Assembly (NCBI GenBank): GCA_037693485.1
Contig: CM075345.1
Location: 86,386,001 to 86,450,000, forward strand
DNA: 64,000 nt
Origin: Kitagawia praeruptora
Taxonomy: Eukaryota > Streptophyta > Magnoliopsida > Apiales > Apiaceae
Direction of reading: 5' to 3'
Shown: piece by piece, positions 1 to 11,775 of the stretch
How the letters are laid out: each line of letters opens with the position of its first letter
Position numbering within the stretch: the stretch's first letter is position 1
Position numbers and translations under genes: made by a program
The notes under the pieces: generated by a model
Databases searched by the model: none
The model's input: the letters and a program-made list of their open reading frames with translations, nothing else
Told to the model about the DNA's origin: nothing

Positions 1-1914
1 TCTCTTATAAAATGATATCTGATACTGATATGCTTAGTAAGAGAATGCTGTACTGGATTTCCTGTCATAGCAATAGCACTTTGGTTATCACAATAAATAG
101 GTATTTTAGAATATGACAAACCATAGTCCATTAGCTGATTTCTCATCCACATGATCTGAGCACAACAGCTTCCAGCAGCAATGTACTCAGCTTCTGCAGT
201 TGAAGTTAAGATTGACTTTTGCTTTTTACTAAACCAAGAAACTAGTCTTCCTCCCAAAAACTGACAACTGCCTGAAGTACTTTTCCTGTCTATTTTGCAA
301 CCAGCAAAATCAGCATCTGAGTATCCACATAGACTAAAATCAGATTCTCTAGCATACCAAAGACCAAGACTTGGAGTGCCTTTCAAGTATCTGAAAATCC
401 TTTTAACCGCAATAAGATGTGGTTCTCTGGGATTTGCCTGAAATCTTGCACATAAACAGGTTGCATACATGATATCTGGTCTACTAGCAGTTAGATACAG
501 AAAAGAGCCAATCATACCTCTGTAGTTAGTTACATCTACCTCACTACCTTGATCAGGATCAAGCTTAGTAGCTGTAGCTATAGGAGTTGAAGGAGTAGAA
601 CTGTCTTGCATGTTAAACCTTTTCAATAGATTCTTTGTGTATTTTGACTAATTGACAAAAATTCCATCATCAGTCTGTTTAACTTGCATGTTAAACCTTT
701 TCAATAGATTCTTTGTGTATTTTGACTAATTGACAAAAATTCCATCATCAAATAAAACAAGGTTTTATCAATTGTACCTATTTTGAATCCACTTTCCAGT
801 AAGAATTGAGCCAATGTTTCATACCAGGCTCTTGGAGCTTGCTTTAGTCCATAAAGTGCTTTATCCAGTCTATAGACATGATCTGGATATTTAGGATCTA
901 TGAAACCAGGAGGTTGTTCAACATATACCTCCCTTCCAATTCTCCATTGAGAAAAGCACTTTTTACATCCATCTGGAAAACTTTGAATTTCTTGTGAGCT
1001 GCATATGCCAGAAAAATCCTGATAGCCTCCAATCTTGCAATAGGAGCAAAAGTCTCATCATAATCTATTCCTTCTTGTTGAGAATACCCCTTTGCAACTA
1101 ATCTTGCTTTGTTTCTGATGATTGTGCCATCTGAATCTGTCTTATTTCTGAACACCCATTTTCTACCCACAATTGATCTACCCTTTGGCCTAGGTACAAG
1201 TTTCCAGACTTCATTTCTTTCAAATTCATTTAGTTCTTCTTGCATAGCTGTATCCCAATCTGCATCTTTAAGTGCATCTTCAACTTTCTTTGGCTCCTCC
1301 TTAGGTAGAAAGTTATGATAGAGACATTCATTCTGAGTTGCACTTCTAGTTTTAACACCTGTATCAGGATTCCCAATAATTAAATCAGGAGTATGGCTTT
1401 TAGTCCATTTCCTTGCTGGTGGTAAATCATTTCTTGAACTGGATGCTCCCCCTGGATTGATGCTTTCTTCAAGAGAACTAGAATTATCAGAAGCTTCCCC
1501 TGAGAGAGTGTTCTCACTTTCTGATATTCTCTCAGAACTATCACTTGAATCTGTTTCTGATGAGTCTTCTCCTGATGTTTTATTTGATTCTGAATTAATA
1601 ATTTCATGTTGTTGCTCCCCCTCAACATCTGCATTATCATCAATTATTTGATTTTCATCAGGAATAGAGGGATCGTCAGGATCTGATGGTGTATCAGTAT
1701 CTGACTTGCTCTCATCAGGATTCTTGATAGCTTCGTTTGCAAAACTTAAGCTATCATGTGAGTCTTCAGCAATTCCAGTTATCTTTTTATCATCAAAAGA
1801 TACATTTATAGACTCTATGACTGTCTTTGTTCTTAGATTGTAGACTTTGTAAGCTCTTGTTGTTGGATAGCCTACAAAGATACCCTCATCAGCTTTAATC
1901 TCAAATTTTCCTAG
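1..1914 (-). pseudogene. pol part 2: reverse transcriptase and RNase H (RT active site deleted)
   Basis: The integrase C-terminal tail (1246-1914) is low-complexity and broken. RT resumes at 1245-898 with VWKLVPRPKGRSIVGRKWVF, ARLVAKGYSQQEGIDYDETF and QMDVKSAFLNGELE, then breaks frame. After the TLFY block (about 755-765) the sequence jumps straight to DDGIF; compared with the second copia element, about 55 residues including the YVDD active site are missing. From about 600 down to 1 it runs through the RNase H region (SRPDIM..., TKHI-IRYHFIR). No active RT could be made from this copy. Confidence 0.88.
605..750 (-). repeat. 68 bp tandem duplication at the RT deletion
   Basis: Bases 605-672 recur at 683-750, a 78 bp period with a 10 bp spacer. 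The copies appear identical. The duplication lies at the edge of the deletion that removed the YVDD region, suggesting one repair or template-switch event. Confidence 0.85.
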
Positions 1915-3063
1915 CTATTCAGGATGAGATCTTAGAACAAAGCACTTGTAGCCAAACATGTGTAGATGCTTTAGACTTGGTTTCTTCTCTTTGATCATTT
2001 GATAAGGAGTCATACCATGTCTGTTAATCAATGTTATATTCTGAGTATAACATGATGTATTGACTACTTCTGCCCAGAAGTATGTAGGTAGTTTTGCTTC
2101 TTTTAACATAGTTCTGCTAGCTTCAATAAGAGTTCTGTTTTTTCTTTCAACTACTCCATTTTGCTGAGGTGTGCCAGGAGCAGAGAATTGTTGAACTATT
2201 CCTTTGTATTTGCAAAACTCTTCCATTGCTGAATTCTTGAACTCAGTACCATTATCACTCCTTAGAATCTTGACTTTGTACTTTATGCCAGTCTCAATGA
2301 GTCTCACATGGTCCAAAAGTATCTCAGTTGTTTCATCCATTCTGTGTAGAAAATAAACCCAGGTAAATCTTGTATACGCATCACCAATGACTAGAGTATA
2401 TCTTTTCTTACTGATGGACATTATGTTGACTGGTCCAAACAAGTCAAGATGAAGCATGTGATATGGTTCATTAATCGAGGATTCTGCTTTACTCTTGAAT
2501 GATGTCCTTCTTTGCTTAGCTTTCTGACAAGCATCACAAAGTCCATCAGGAGTATACAGTGCTTTTGGTAATCCTCTCACCAAATCTTTCTTAACCAACT
2601 CATTGATGTTGTTAAAGTTGAGATGAGAAAGCTTCTTGTGCCAATTCCAACTTTCATCTACTGATGCTTTACTGATGAGACATGTAGTGGGTTCATCAGT
2701 ATCAGTGTAGATGTTGGCTTCATAAATGTTACCATGCCTTTGACCAGTTAGAACAACTTTTCCTGATGCCTTGCTGATCACTTCAAAGTGAGTATCATAG
2801 AAGTTGACATGATAACCTCTGTCTGTGATTTGACTAACACTCAGAAGATTGTGTTTGAGTCCCTTCACTAGAGCTACTTTTTCAATGATGACATTTCCAA
2901 TGATTATATTGCCATATCCCAAAGTTTGTCCAATGTTGCCATCTCCATAAGACACAGTTGGGCCAGCTCTCTCCTCAAATTCTGATAGCAGGGTTTTGTT
3001 TCCTGTCATATGCACAGAGCATCCACTGTCCATGACTAACACATTTTTCTTTTTACCCTGCAA
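1915..3063 (-). pseudogene. pol part 1: protease and integrase of minus-strand copia element
   Basis: An open stretch of 382 codons. At its start is an aspartic protease motif (VLVMDSGCSVHMTGN) with the D-S-G triad intact. Next comes the GAG-pre-integrase zinc motif (WHKKLSHLNF...CDAC) and the integrase core: first Asp in LDLFGPV, second in LRSDNGTEF, catalytic Glu in NGVVERKNR. All three DDE residues are therefore present, unlike in the second copia element. The frame is closed at 1915 by a TAG in a conserved stretch. There is no ATG near the N-terminus and the frame opens just after a TTGCAG sequence, so Pol is not expected to start independently. Confidence 0.9.
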
Positions 3064-3080
3064 TCAGAATCACAAAGAAC

Positions 3081-5403
3081 TCAGTTAGAATTTTTAAGAA
3101 CCCACACTTGTTGGGTTCTTTTAGCATATAATTTAACATTTTTAGCAGCAGAAGTTTTCTTAACAAAAATATTTTCTTTAGGATTACCTCCTTTAGAATT
3201 TATGTTGTTATCATCAGAAATAACAGATGCATGCTTAAAATTCACATTCTTTGTTTTACCAGAATTTGCACTTTTATTGAACTTTGGCAATGGTTCTTAA
3301 ACATTGTAGTACAAATTATGATATTCTTCACACATATAAATAGAATGCCATTTACTACCACAATGAAAACAGGGATTTTGTGGTTTATAAAATACTGTCC
3401 TATTCCTAATGTCAGACTTAGGAATTACAGTAGTCTTCTTATTACTCCTCCTACAGTCAATAGCAAGATGATTAGAGTTACCACAATTAAAACATGTCTT
3501 TCTTGGTGCATTTGGAATATACTTATAATTATTCTCTTTGTTTATTCCAACTTTACCATTCCTATTTCTTTTAACAGTAGGAACTCTCTTTTTATCTGTA
3601 ACTTCACAGATTCTTTCTCTCAATTGTTTCTTTGACAAAAGACCTACATTCTTGTTTTGGACAGACTTTAATTTTGAATTTTGTGCAGAAGTGGATCCCT
3701 CTTCAGTACTTGATTTGGGATTCTCTGGATACACATAATTCACAGGCTTTAATTTAGTCTTTGTTTTGTCTGTAACATATCTATAGGTTTTTGGATTGGT
3801 TGAGTCATTAATAATAACTCTTCCTGGATTAGATGAAACAACTTTTTCCTTGTTCTTTTTCTCATTCTCTGGCTTATAACCTAGACACTCTTTCCAGTTT
3901 TTATCTGTGATAATTTCATGAGTTTTTGTTCCAGAGTGTGTCCAAGTTCTGAGTTTTTCATATGCATCCTTAAGTTGCATTTCAAGTTCATTACATTTTA
4001 ACTCTATTTCAAGTTTCATGTGTTTAGCATTATCACATTCTGTTTGAACTTCCTGCAAGAAAATTAACTCAGCTTCTAAATGATCATTTCATTTAGTTAC
4101 CTCTGCCATTTGAGATTTTATTCTAGTATTTTCAAGAGATTGACTCCTAAAGCTGATATGTAAAGACTTAAGAAATGACCTTAACTCAGAGACATTATTC
4201 GTATCAAAATCAAACAAGGTTTCAGATACCTTAGATTCAGCAGCAACAACAGTCTCATCAGTATTGGCCATTAATGCATAATTCACCTTTTCTTCTTCAG
4301 ATTCTGAGGAAGAGTCCATCCAATCCTTGCTTGATGAGATAAGAGCTTTGGTCTTTGCCTTTTTGCACTCAGTTGCAAAATGACCCATTCCATCACTGTT
4401 GTAGCATCTAACTTTTGACTTGTCAAATTTGCCGCTTTTCTCTTCTTTGTTCTTGTATCTGTCTCTGTCAACATTGAAGATTTTCTTCTGAAACTTTCCT
4501 TGCTTCCTAGCCTTTCTGAACTTCATCTTCTTGAAGCCCTTGACTATCATAGCAACCATCTCCATCATATCAGAATCAGTAGAGTCATTATCAGTATCAG
4601 TATCAAACTGAGCATCAGTATCTGATGGTGAGTCATCAGGAATTGACTCCACAACTCTACTTTTTCTTGAAGAACCTTCTTCAGCTTTTCCTTTTGATTT
4701 TGATTCAACATTCAAAGCAACAGATTTTGCTTTGACATTTTTCTTGTTCTTTCTCTGTTGAACCTCAAGATCATAGGTTCTTAGCATTCACTTCATCAAG
4801 AAATGCCATTTTCAGTTCATATTGATGTCTAATGATTGAAGACTGTGTATCCCATTCTTCAGGCAAGGCTCTTAGAAACTTGGTATTTGAGTCCTCTGGA
4901 TAATACTCTTTCCCAACTAATGATAGATTGTTTAGCAATGTTAGGAATCTATCATACATATCAGTCAGGCTCTCATCAGATTTAGCATCAAACTATTCAT
5001 ACTCCTGAATCAACAGAGCCCTTCGGTTCTTTTTAATAGATTCAGTACCTTGGCATTGAGTCTCCAAAGTATCCCAAATTTCTTTAGCAGTCTTGCATGC
5101 TATTACCCTGTTTGACATCACATTATCAAGACTGTTATGCAAAATATTCTTTACCTTTGCATCTTTGAGCACTTATGTCTTTTTTTCTGGAGTCCACTCA
5201 CTTTTTGCCTTCACGACATAGTGTTCAGGAACAGTCTCAGTTCTTGCAACTAATCTTGTTGGAAGAAATGGTCCATTATTGATCCTGTCAAGATAGTCAG
5301 GATCAGTAGCTTCCAGATACATCAACATCTTTACCTTCCATGTTGGATATTCAGTTCTCCTCAGAATGGGAATCTTGATACTTTCATACTTGCTTGTCGA
5401 CAT
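3081..5403 (-). pseudogene. gag of minus-strand copia element (broken)
   Basis: The capsid/nucleocapsid ORF starts at an ATG (5403-5401), 37 bases after the PBS. The N-terminal part (LRRTEYPTWKVKML) resembles copia gag. It is interrupted by a stop near 5173 and changes frame near 4780, then runs open in one frame with stops near 4088 and 3296. Three CCHC-type knuckles are visible. The first reads CYNSDGMGHFATEC, so its second zinc-binding cysteine is a serine; the second (CFNCGNSNHLAIDC) is intact; the third (CFHCGSKWHSIYMC) is an intact knuckle near the C-terminus. Between the first two lie acidic, Ser-rich and coiled-coil-like stretches. The multi-knuckle gag is long for copia and fits the Sirevirus lineage. 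Gag ends at 3081, just before pol, which lies in another frame. Confidence 0.88.
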
Positions 5404-5437
5404 CTTCAGATCGTTCCTGATTTAGATAATCAGTTTG

Positions 5438-5449
5438 TTCTGATACCAA
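5438..5449 (-). other. Primer binding site (initiator tRNA-Met type)
   Basis: The minus strand reads TGGTATCAGA one base inside the LTR end, the usual plant initiator-Met PBS. It fixes element orientation and the inner LTR border. Confidence 0.88.
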
Positions 5450-5450
5450 T

Positions 5451-5951
5451 TGTTGCCCAGTAATAAACAATTGTAGAAGGGGGGTTGAATACAATTGTAT
5501 AATATTTTCGACTTTAATAGAATTAATAACACAAGTATGAAACAATAATAGCTTTATTAATTCTGATATAAAACTGTTACAAACTCTCTCAAGAAATACC
5601 AAATTCTCAAGAGCTGCTAGGTTACAAGATGATTCGAGTAAGCGATTACAATTATGTAAAACCTAAACTGTGTTTATATACTCTACACAGCTACACTATC
5701 AATTACAAGATATATTCAATCAATTACATACGACTCTTAATACATATCTTGAATGATAGCTGCCTTCCTATAATCTAGGAACCACCATATCAATTCTCCT
5801 TGATCTCTGGACTAATGAGAATCTCCACGTAATCCCGACCAGCTTACAATCCTGATAGCAACCCAATACTGACGTTGTATTACTGATGACGTCAGCATCA
5901 GTATCTGATCAGTAGTACAGATCCTGATATCACTTGAATCAATATCTAACA
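5451..5951 (-). repeat. 5' LTR of minus-strand copia element
   Basis: A 501 bp LTR with minus-strand ends TGTTAGATATTG...GGCAACA, giving TG at 5951 and CA at 5451, directly beside the primer binding site. A TATA-like TATATAAACA (minus strand) lies at about 5671-5681. Upstream in U3 are TGACG-type motifs, including one TGACGTCA near 5887. The partner LTR is outside the window, so the ends rest on the TG/CA rule and PBS spacing. Confidence 0.8.
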
Positions 5952-6304
5952 TAGTATGATATATGCTTGCTGGCCTCTATGAGCTCACCCTTTTATGTCA
6001 CTAACTTCCACAGGGAAGAATTTTGGAGAAGGAGGTTCGGGGAAAGATAAGACTGTGATGAAGTAATGATCGAAGTTGGATAAGAAGTGTGTAGGATTCT
6101 AAGAAGAATACTTTTGTAATAGATCTATGTTGAGGTTGTTTAGAAGCTTATAATATGTTGTAACCTTTTATCATAAGACTTGACTTTGTTGTGACTCCTT
6201 TTGGTTATTAATTTAATTAAGTTTGTATAAGCATATATTACGACGTTTGGTTTGTTTGGCGTGCCCCGGGTCGGGTTATGAGGTCATCCCGGAACCGGGG
6301 GCGT
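5952..6304 (+). mobile_element. Probable 3' end of a Ty3/gypsy LTR (remnant)
   Basis: This stretch runs from the copia LTR to a GC-rich end (ccgggtcgggttatgagg, then gaaccgggggcgtcaca), which resembles the 3' end of plant gypsy LTRs. No partner LTR, PBS or ORF is visible, so it is a fragment at best. Confidence 0.35.
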
Positions 6305-6310
6305 CACACA

Positions 6311-6353
<43 letters not shown>

Positions 6354-6374
6354 ATATATATATATATATATATA
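6305..6374. repeat. (CA)n/(TA)n microsatellite
   Basis: Interrupted CA repeats pass into (TA)n. The tract ends exactly where the AT-rich inverted-end element begins (6375). Confidence 0.95.
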
Positions 6375-6914
6375 GGAGGAGGTTCAAAAGAGAACCCTCC
6401 TTAGCAAGAGAACCAGAGAACCCTTACATCCACCGTTGATTTATTTCTAATCATGTGGCTCATATTAAATACAAATCTTTTTATATATTGCTATGTTTAT
6501 ACTATAAGGGTAGTATAGAATTTTTTTAAATACAAAGATAAAGCATATGTATTGTCATATAGGTTACCATATATTACAAGATTTGTCATATAGGTTACCA
6601 TATATTACAAGATTTTCATATGATTTGTTTATCCATCACAGTAGTTTCCATTTACGAATTATTCATAAATTTAATGTAATTGATTTGACTACAACTAACT
6701 GCAATCAGTTACATATCTCTATTTTCATTATAAAACGCTCTGATGATAGGTTAAAATTTACTCATGCCGATTTTGAAAAGTTCTCTCATTATTTGGTTTA
6801 CATTATTTTTTTATTCATGTAGGTGTTCTTATAATCAACTGTGTTAAAAAGATTCATTAACATTAAAACACTTATGGAAATTTTTAATATATCAAGAACA
6901 CATAAAAGATAACA

Positions 6915-7938
6915 GAATCTAATGTAATACATTAAGATTCTATTATGTGTTTTTATTAATTATTTTGAAATCATAATACTATTTTATTAGATATTTATAT
7001 CAAATAAATAGTTATTATTCAAAAATTTAAAGATATTTATGTAATACAATAAGATTCTATTAGGTGTTTTTTTATTATAATTGAATTTTTTTATAGTATG
7101 TCTTTTAATTAAAATAATTTTCAAACCAGTACCAAATTTTTTTTGATATAATCATTTGAAACAAAAGGAGAATCTTGGTGTATTATGTAATATTTTTATA
7201 TGTAGCTGTATTTCAAAAGAAATTAATGAATTTTTAAGATATAAAATTAGAAAATAAATGGATACATTTTTAAGATTTTATTATGATAAAGATTTATAAA
7301 ATAAAGATTCTTTAAAATTTTTGTCTTAAACTTTTTTTACATTATTAAAAAGAATTAACATATTTTTAATTTTAAAAATATGATATCAAACACTTTATAA
7401 AATATTATGTAGTACACTAAGATTCTCTTACATGTATAGTTAATTTTTTTTATAATCATAATACTACTTTATTAGATATCTATATTACTATTCTTCTAAA
7501 TTTTTCACTGATCTAAACTACAAAAATATTTTTGATTTAAAACATATAAGGTAATACTGGTTTATTAAAAGTTTTTTTTATATGTATCTTAATTTCCAAA
7601 AAGAAATGTATATTTTTATGTTTTAACGATTGTTTAAAAAAAATTATGTAACCAAACAAGATTCGCTTAGGTGTTTTGTTAAAAAAATTTATGCGAAACG
7701 TATTTTTTTAATGTATTTTTCATAAGGAATGTATTTTTTTTAATGTAATACACACAAAAGTTCTATTAGATGTTTTGAAACACTTAAGAGAATCTAATGT
7801 AATACATAAAGATTCTATTAGGTGTTTTTGTTAATTATTTTGAATTCGTAATACTACTTTATTAGATATTTATATTAAAATAAAAAGTTATTATTCAAAA
7901 CTTTAAAGATATTTATGTAATACAACGAGACTCTATTA
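6915..7938. repeat. AT-rich tandem units, left part
   Basis: A unit beginning gaatctaatgtaatacat starts at 6915 and again at 7790, a period of about 875 bp. Within units a short motif like aagattctattaggtgtttt recurs repeatedly, as does its near-inverse agagaatcttggtgtatta. The second unit is cut at 7938 by the copia insertion and resumes at 27805. No credible coding sequence is present; the stretch 6440-6914 is unique AT-rich sequence. Confidence 0.7.
7934..7938. repeat. Target site duplication (tatta), left
   Basis: It matches 27805-27809 on the other side of the copia element. The rejoined flank resembles the homologous stretch around 28860-28885 in the next tandem unit. Confidence 0.92.
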
Positions 7939-9228
7939 TGTTAGTTACAGAGACATGCCTGTATACATCTAATAACAAGCCTAATTGTTTGTAATGCTTT
8001 GCATTACTTACATGACCTCTTAACTGAGGGAACCTCTAGTTGTAGAGTTTCTGTTTGTATTGTACTTGTAGTAGGCATCAAATCCTAGTTGTGTAACTGT
8101 ACTTATAAAGTCAAGAATAATGCTTGAAAGAAGTTCCAAGGTTCATGCCTCAAGCAAGAAGATAAAGACTGTCAAATAATCACAGTTGGGATTTGAAGAA
8201 ATGAAGAATTTGCCTAAGTACCAATTCGAGAAGTATATTTGTCTATTCGAGAAGTCCAGCATTCGAGAAGTCAGGGATTCGATATCTCAAGACACTATTC
8301 GATATCTCTGAATACACTGTTCGATATCTCATTCGATATCTCAGAGATTCGATATGTCTACTACTCTATTCGAGAACTCAAGAAGTCAATAAGTCAAAGT
8401 GGTATTCGAGTTCTCAAAGAGTCAACAAGTCAAAGTTCCATTCGATATCTCAAGGACTTAGAAAGCTATTCGATATCTCGAGGATTCGATAAGTCAAATG
8501 TTCTATTCGACAACTCAAGGAATCCTGATGGAAAAGAGCTATTCGAGAAGTGGTTCGACATGTCAATATAACAGTGTTCGAGAACTCAGAGTTATCGATG
8601 AAATCAATTCTAGTTCTCGAATCATCTACTTAGTCACTTCTCGAATACATTCTTGGAGACAAAATACTGAAGAAATTGTACAAGTCATAAACCTGCAACA
8701 AGCCAATGCACTTTATGGACCACAATATGTAACGTGCTCTGGAAAGCCTACAAGGAAGCTTGGAGAGATATAGAAGAGATAAGGGGCTAAAGAAGTGGAT
8801 CTGAACAGGCTTTGCAAAGTCAAATCTATAACCGTTTGGACACTTACTCAAGAAGGATAGACAGACTAGAAAGTAATTTGTTCAGCTACCTTATTTGTAG
8901 TAAGTAGGGTGTATCCATGTTCTATAAGGATACAGCCTCACTTCCTTAGTCATTAACTTTGTGAGTCAAGTTTTTCATACGCTGTAAGCTGTATCTCTCT
9001 GAGAAAAACAAAGCTGAGAATACTATCGATCATTTGTATTCACAGATTGTAGCAATCTTTATCTAATAATACATTAGATTAAAGTGATATTGTGTCTTGT
9101 GTTGTTCTTTATCCGCACCTTCACTCTTGCACACACAAACACTTACTTGCTACATAGACTCGAAAAAGAAAAGTTCAAGAATCCATTCACCCCCCCCTGT
9201 ATTCTTTTACTATATTCAATACTCAACA
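7939..9228 (+). repeat. 5' LTR of the plus-strand copia element
   Basis: A 1290 bp LTR starting TGTTAGTTACAG and ending CTCAACA, two bases before the PBS. It contains a TATA-like acttataaag near 8100 and a 430 bp block of TTCGA-type short repeats (8223-8653). The apparent ORFs inside it are only this repeat block translated. Confidence 0.95.
8223..8653 (+). repeat. TTCGA-type short repeat cluster in the LTR
   Basis: About 17 copies of TTCGA occur, nearly always as attcgagaagtc, attcgatatctc or attcgagaactc, at irregular 15-35 bp spacing. Near the 3' edge two copies turn round to ttctcgaata. Several copies are short palindromes (gatatc cores). Short palindromic repeats in LTRs are known in Sireviruses, where they are presumed cis-regulatory. 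The same cluster occurs in the 3' LTR (20983-21413), and the inverted form of the motif fills the spacer before ORF3. Confidence 0.85.
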
Positions 9229-9230
9229 AG

Positions 9231-9242
9231 TGGTATCAGAGA
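9231..9242 (+). other. Primer binding site (initiator tRNA-Met type)
   Basis: TGGTATCAGAGA begins two bases after the LTR end. This is the usual copia primer site. Confidence 0.92.
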
Positions 9243-9273
9243 GGGCTGTTTATTCAAAAACAGAAAAACGATC

Positions 9274-11775
9274 ATGAGTTCGAATACACCAAAGACTACT
9301 GGAACGGTGAAAGTCCCTAAGTTTGACAAAGAAAACTTCAACCTCTGGAAGATAAAGATGATGTTGTTCATCAAAGCCTCTCATCCTTTGTATCCTGAGA
9401 TTCTCAAGAATGGTCCTTTTGTTCCACAACAAGAGATACCAGAGAAGACTGTTGGAACCACAACTATCCCAAGATCTTATGAGGCCAAGGATCCATCAAA
9501 ATGGACAGAATCAGAAAGAGAGAAGGTTGCTCTTGACAGCCACCTCATGTTGCTTATCATTGATTCCATGGACATGTCAATGTTTGCAAACATTGCATCA
9601 TGTACATCTGCCAAAGAAATGTGGGATCACATTGAGGTGTTGTGTGAAGGAACTGATGAGGTTAAGGAAAACAAGAAACAGATATTGGTCACACAGTATG
9701 AAGCTTTCATGGCACAGCCCAAGGAAAGCATTACTGAGATGTTTGAAAGGTTTCACAAGCTAGTCACTGAGTTGCAGATGAATGGCAAGGTTTACAGCAC
9801 CAAGGAGTTAAATATGAAATTTTTGCTATCTTCACCAAATCAGCTAGAGCAAAGAGTCATTTCTCTAAGGGAAAGAGATTTGAACAAAGTCACCTATGAT
9901 GTGCTCTATGGAGTCTTAAAGACTCATGAGCTTGATTTGCTTCAGAAAAGGGATATTCAAGCCAACCAAGGTAGAATGATAAACACATCATGTGCCTTGA
10001 TTGTCAACAAATCTATTCAAGACCTAGAAGCATCTACAAGCCAATTAAGGATTGAGGAGGTAGTAGAAGAGGAAGAAACTAAAGCTGAGGTAAGTGAACC
10101 TGTTGAGGAAAAGGAGGAAGAAGAGTTTTACACTCTTGAAGAACTAGATGGGATGTAAAATACTTCATATGCTTTCATGGCCAGAAAATTTCCAAACATC
10201 AGATTTAAAAGAAATCAACCATTCAAACCCAAAACTCAAAACCATTCAGTCAACAAGAACAAGGCACCTGTGAAACCAAATAGAAATAAATTCAAAACCA
10301 GCTATGTGGATAGGTCATCTGTAAGGTGTTATAGATGCAATGACCTAGGGCATTTTGCCAGTGAATGCAAGAAGCCTAAAAAGAAGGATAGAGATTATCT
10401 TGAGCTCGAAGCTAAGTATGAGGCCCTTCTGAAAAAGCAGACACAAGGTAAGGCCTACATAGCTGAAGGGAAGTGTTGGGATGATTCTGACAGTGATGGA
10501 GAGGAACAAGAATTCTGCAATTATGCCTTGATGGCCAATTCCAAGGATGACACATCTCCATCAGATCCTCAGGTACCATCTCTCACTACTATAGACATGT
10601 CTGTTTCAGAGTATAAATGCATGATTGAACAACTATCTGTTGAGATGTTTAACATTTATACTAGTATGACTGCTGCTAATGAAGAGATTACTAAACTGTC
10701 TACTAGAAATGAAATGTTAACCAAAAAGAATGAGGAACTTGAGCTAACTGCTATGCAGGTAGAAAACCTTAAGAAAGAAGTTGAATATTTGCAGAATAAG
10801 GTTTTGTGTGCTAGTCAGGTTGAAAAGGCTCTTAGGGATGAATTAGCTGAAAATGAATTCAAACTAAAAACTTTCAAGAAATCATCTGGTCTAGTGCAAT
10901 TCTACTGTGAGAAAATTGAAGCTAATCCCAAGGCTGCTATTGGACTTGACTATGACACTCTAAAACATAAAAAAGGCTATGCTGTCATTGAAGATTACAC
11001 AGTTGTTCATAAGGAAGTGCCTCACATTTTGAAAAAGACTGAAAATCCAATTTTTAAGGAATCAACATTTGAAATTGATGAGGATGCCTTACTCATCAAA
11101 CAAATGTTGAATGATGAGGATGAGGCACAAGCCAGTGAACAACAAGCATCCTCCAAGAGTGAGAGTGTCAAGCCAAAAGCCAAGGAGCCAGTAGTTGATA
11201 GGCCAAGACTTAAGAAGTTTGTTAAGTTTGTTTCAGCTGGGAAGAGTGAATCAGAAAAGAAAGTGACTAAGAAGAAACAGAACAGAAATGGCAAGTTAGG
11301 GATTAACAAGGATAACAACTATGCTTATATGCCTAATACCCCTAGGAAAACTTGTCAGAACTGTTTCAGTACCAATCATTTAACTCATGCATGCAAGAAA
11401 CCTGTTGGTAGTGTGTCCAAACCTTTCTATGATTGTTCTGTGCCTCTAAGACATAGAGATGCTCCATTTTGTGATAAATTTGACTGTATGCCATGCAACA
11501 TGAATGTGATGACTAGTTGTTTTAATTTGAGAAGGCAATTCATTGATGGTTGTATCAGTCACAATTCTCACATACACTACACAAGGTCAAAGTCTTCAAG
11601 TCCTCCTAAAGCTAGGAAGGTACCTCTGTCACCTAAGTCTGAAACTTCAGGTTCTAAGACTTCTAACAGTGACAAGAAGACTAACCCTAAGAAAGTTGAC
11701 AAGCATGATGTTTATGATAAAACTGTTTCTAAGTCACATGGACCCAAACTTGTTTGAGTACCAAAGGAAAAGTAA
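9274..11775 (+). pseudogene. gag of the plus-strand copia element
   Basis: The frame starts at ATG 9274 (atcATGagttcg), 31 bases past the PBS; the upstream extension is LTR sequence and is not used. It runs about 830 codons with an in-frame TAA at 10156-10158 (between residues 294 and 296) and a TGA at 11755-11757 in the conserved WVPK position. The N-terminal third is copia gag (FNLWKIKMMLFI, then a UBN2-like helical region). CCHC knuckles sit at 10330-10370 (CYRCNDLGHFASEC) and 11356-11397 (CQNCFSTNHLTHAC), both intact. Between them is a long Glu/Lys-rich coiled coil (about 10600-10900). A Ser/Lys-rich basic tail follows. Gag ends about 20 bases before a CTTTGTGTTTGCAG site where the pol frame takes over, offset by -1. 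Confidence 0.92.

Larger units (their letters stand above)
1..5951 (-). mobile_element. Ty1/copia (Sirevirus-like) retrotransposon, 3' end outside window
   Basis: Read on the minus strand, this is an LTR retrotransposon: 5' LTR (5951-5451), initiator-Met-type primer binding site, gag with CCHC knuckles, then protease, integrase, reverse transcriptase and RNase H. That domain order (integrase before RT) defines Ty1/copia. The element leaves the window inside RNase H, so the 3' LTR is not visible. It is not intact: gag has stops and a frameshift, RT has lost its catalytic region and a 68 bp segment is duplicated at that lesion. Gag and pol resemble those of the second copia element at 7939-27804, so both belong to one lineage. 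Copia assignment is certain; Sirevirus assignment is inferred from the long, multi-knuckle gag and similarity to the second element. Confidence 0.93.

Noticed and set aside
8239..8773. Overlapping ORFs of 91-110 codons in the 5' LTR
   Set aside because: They translate the TTCGA repeat block and recur in the 3' LTR (20999-21533); no start context or family resemblance.
9231..9242. tRNA-like sequences next to LTRs (also 5440, 23320, 51917)
   Set aside because: Primer binding sites only; no tRNA cloverleaf around them.
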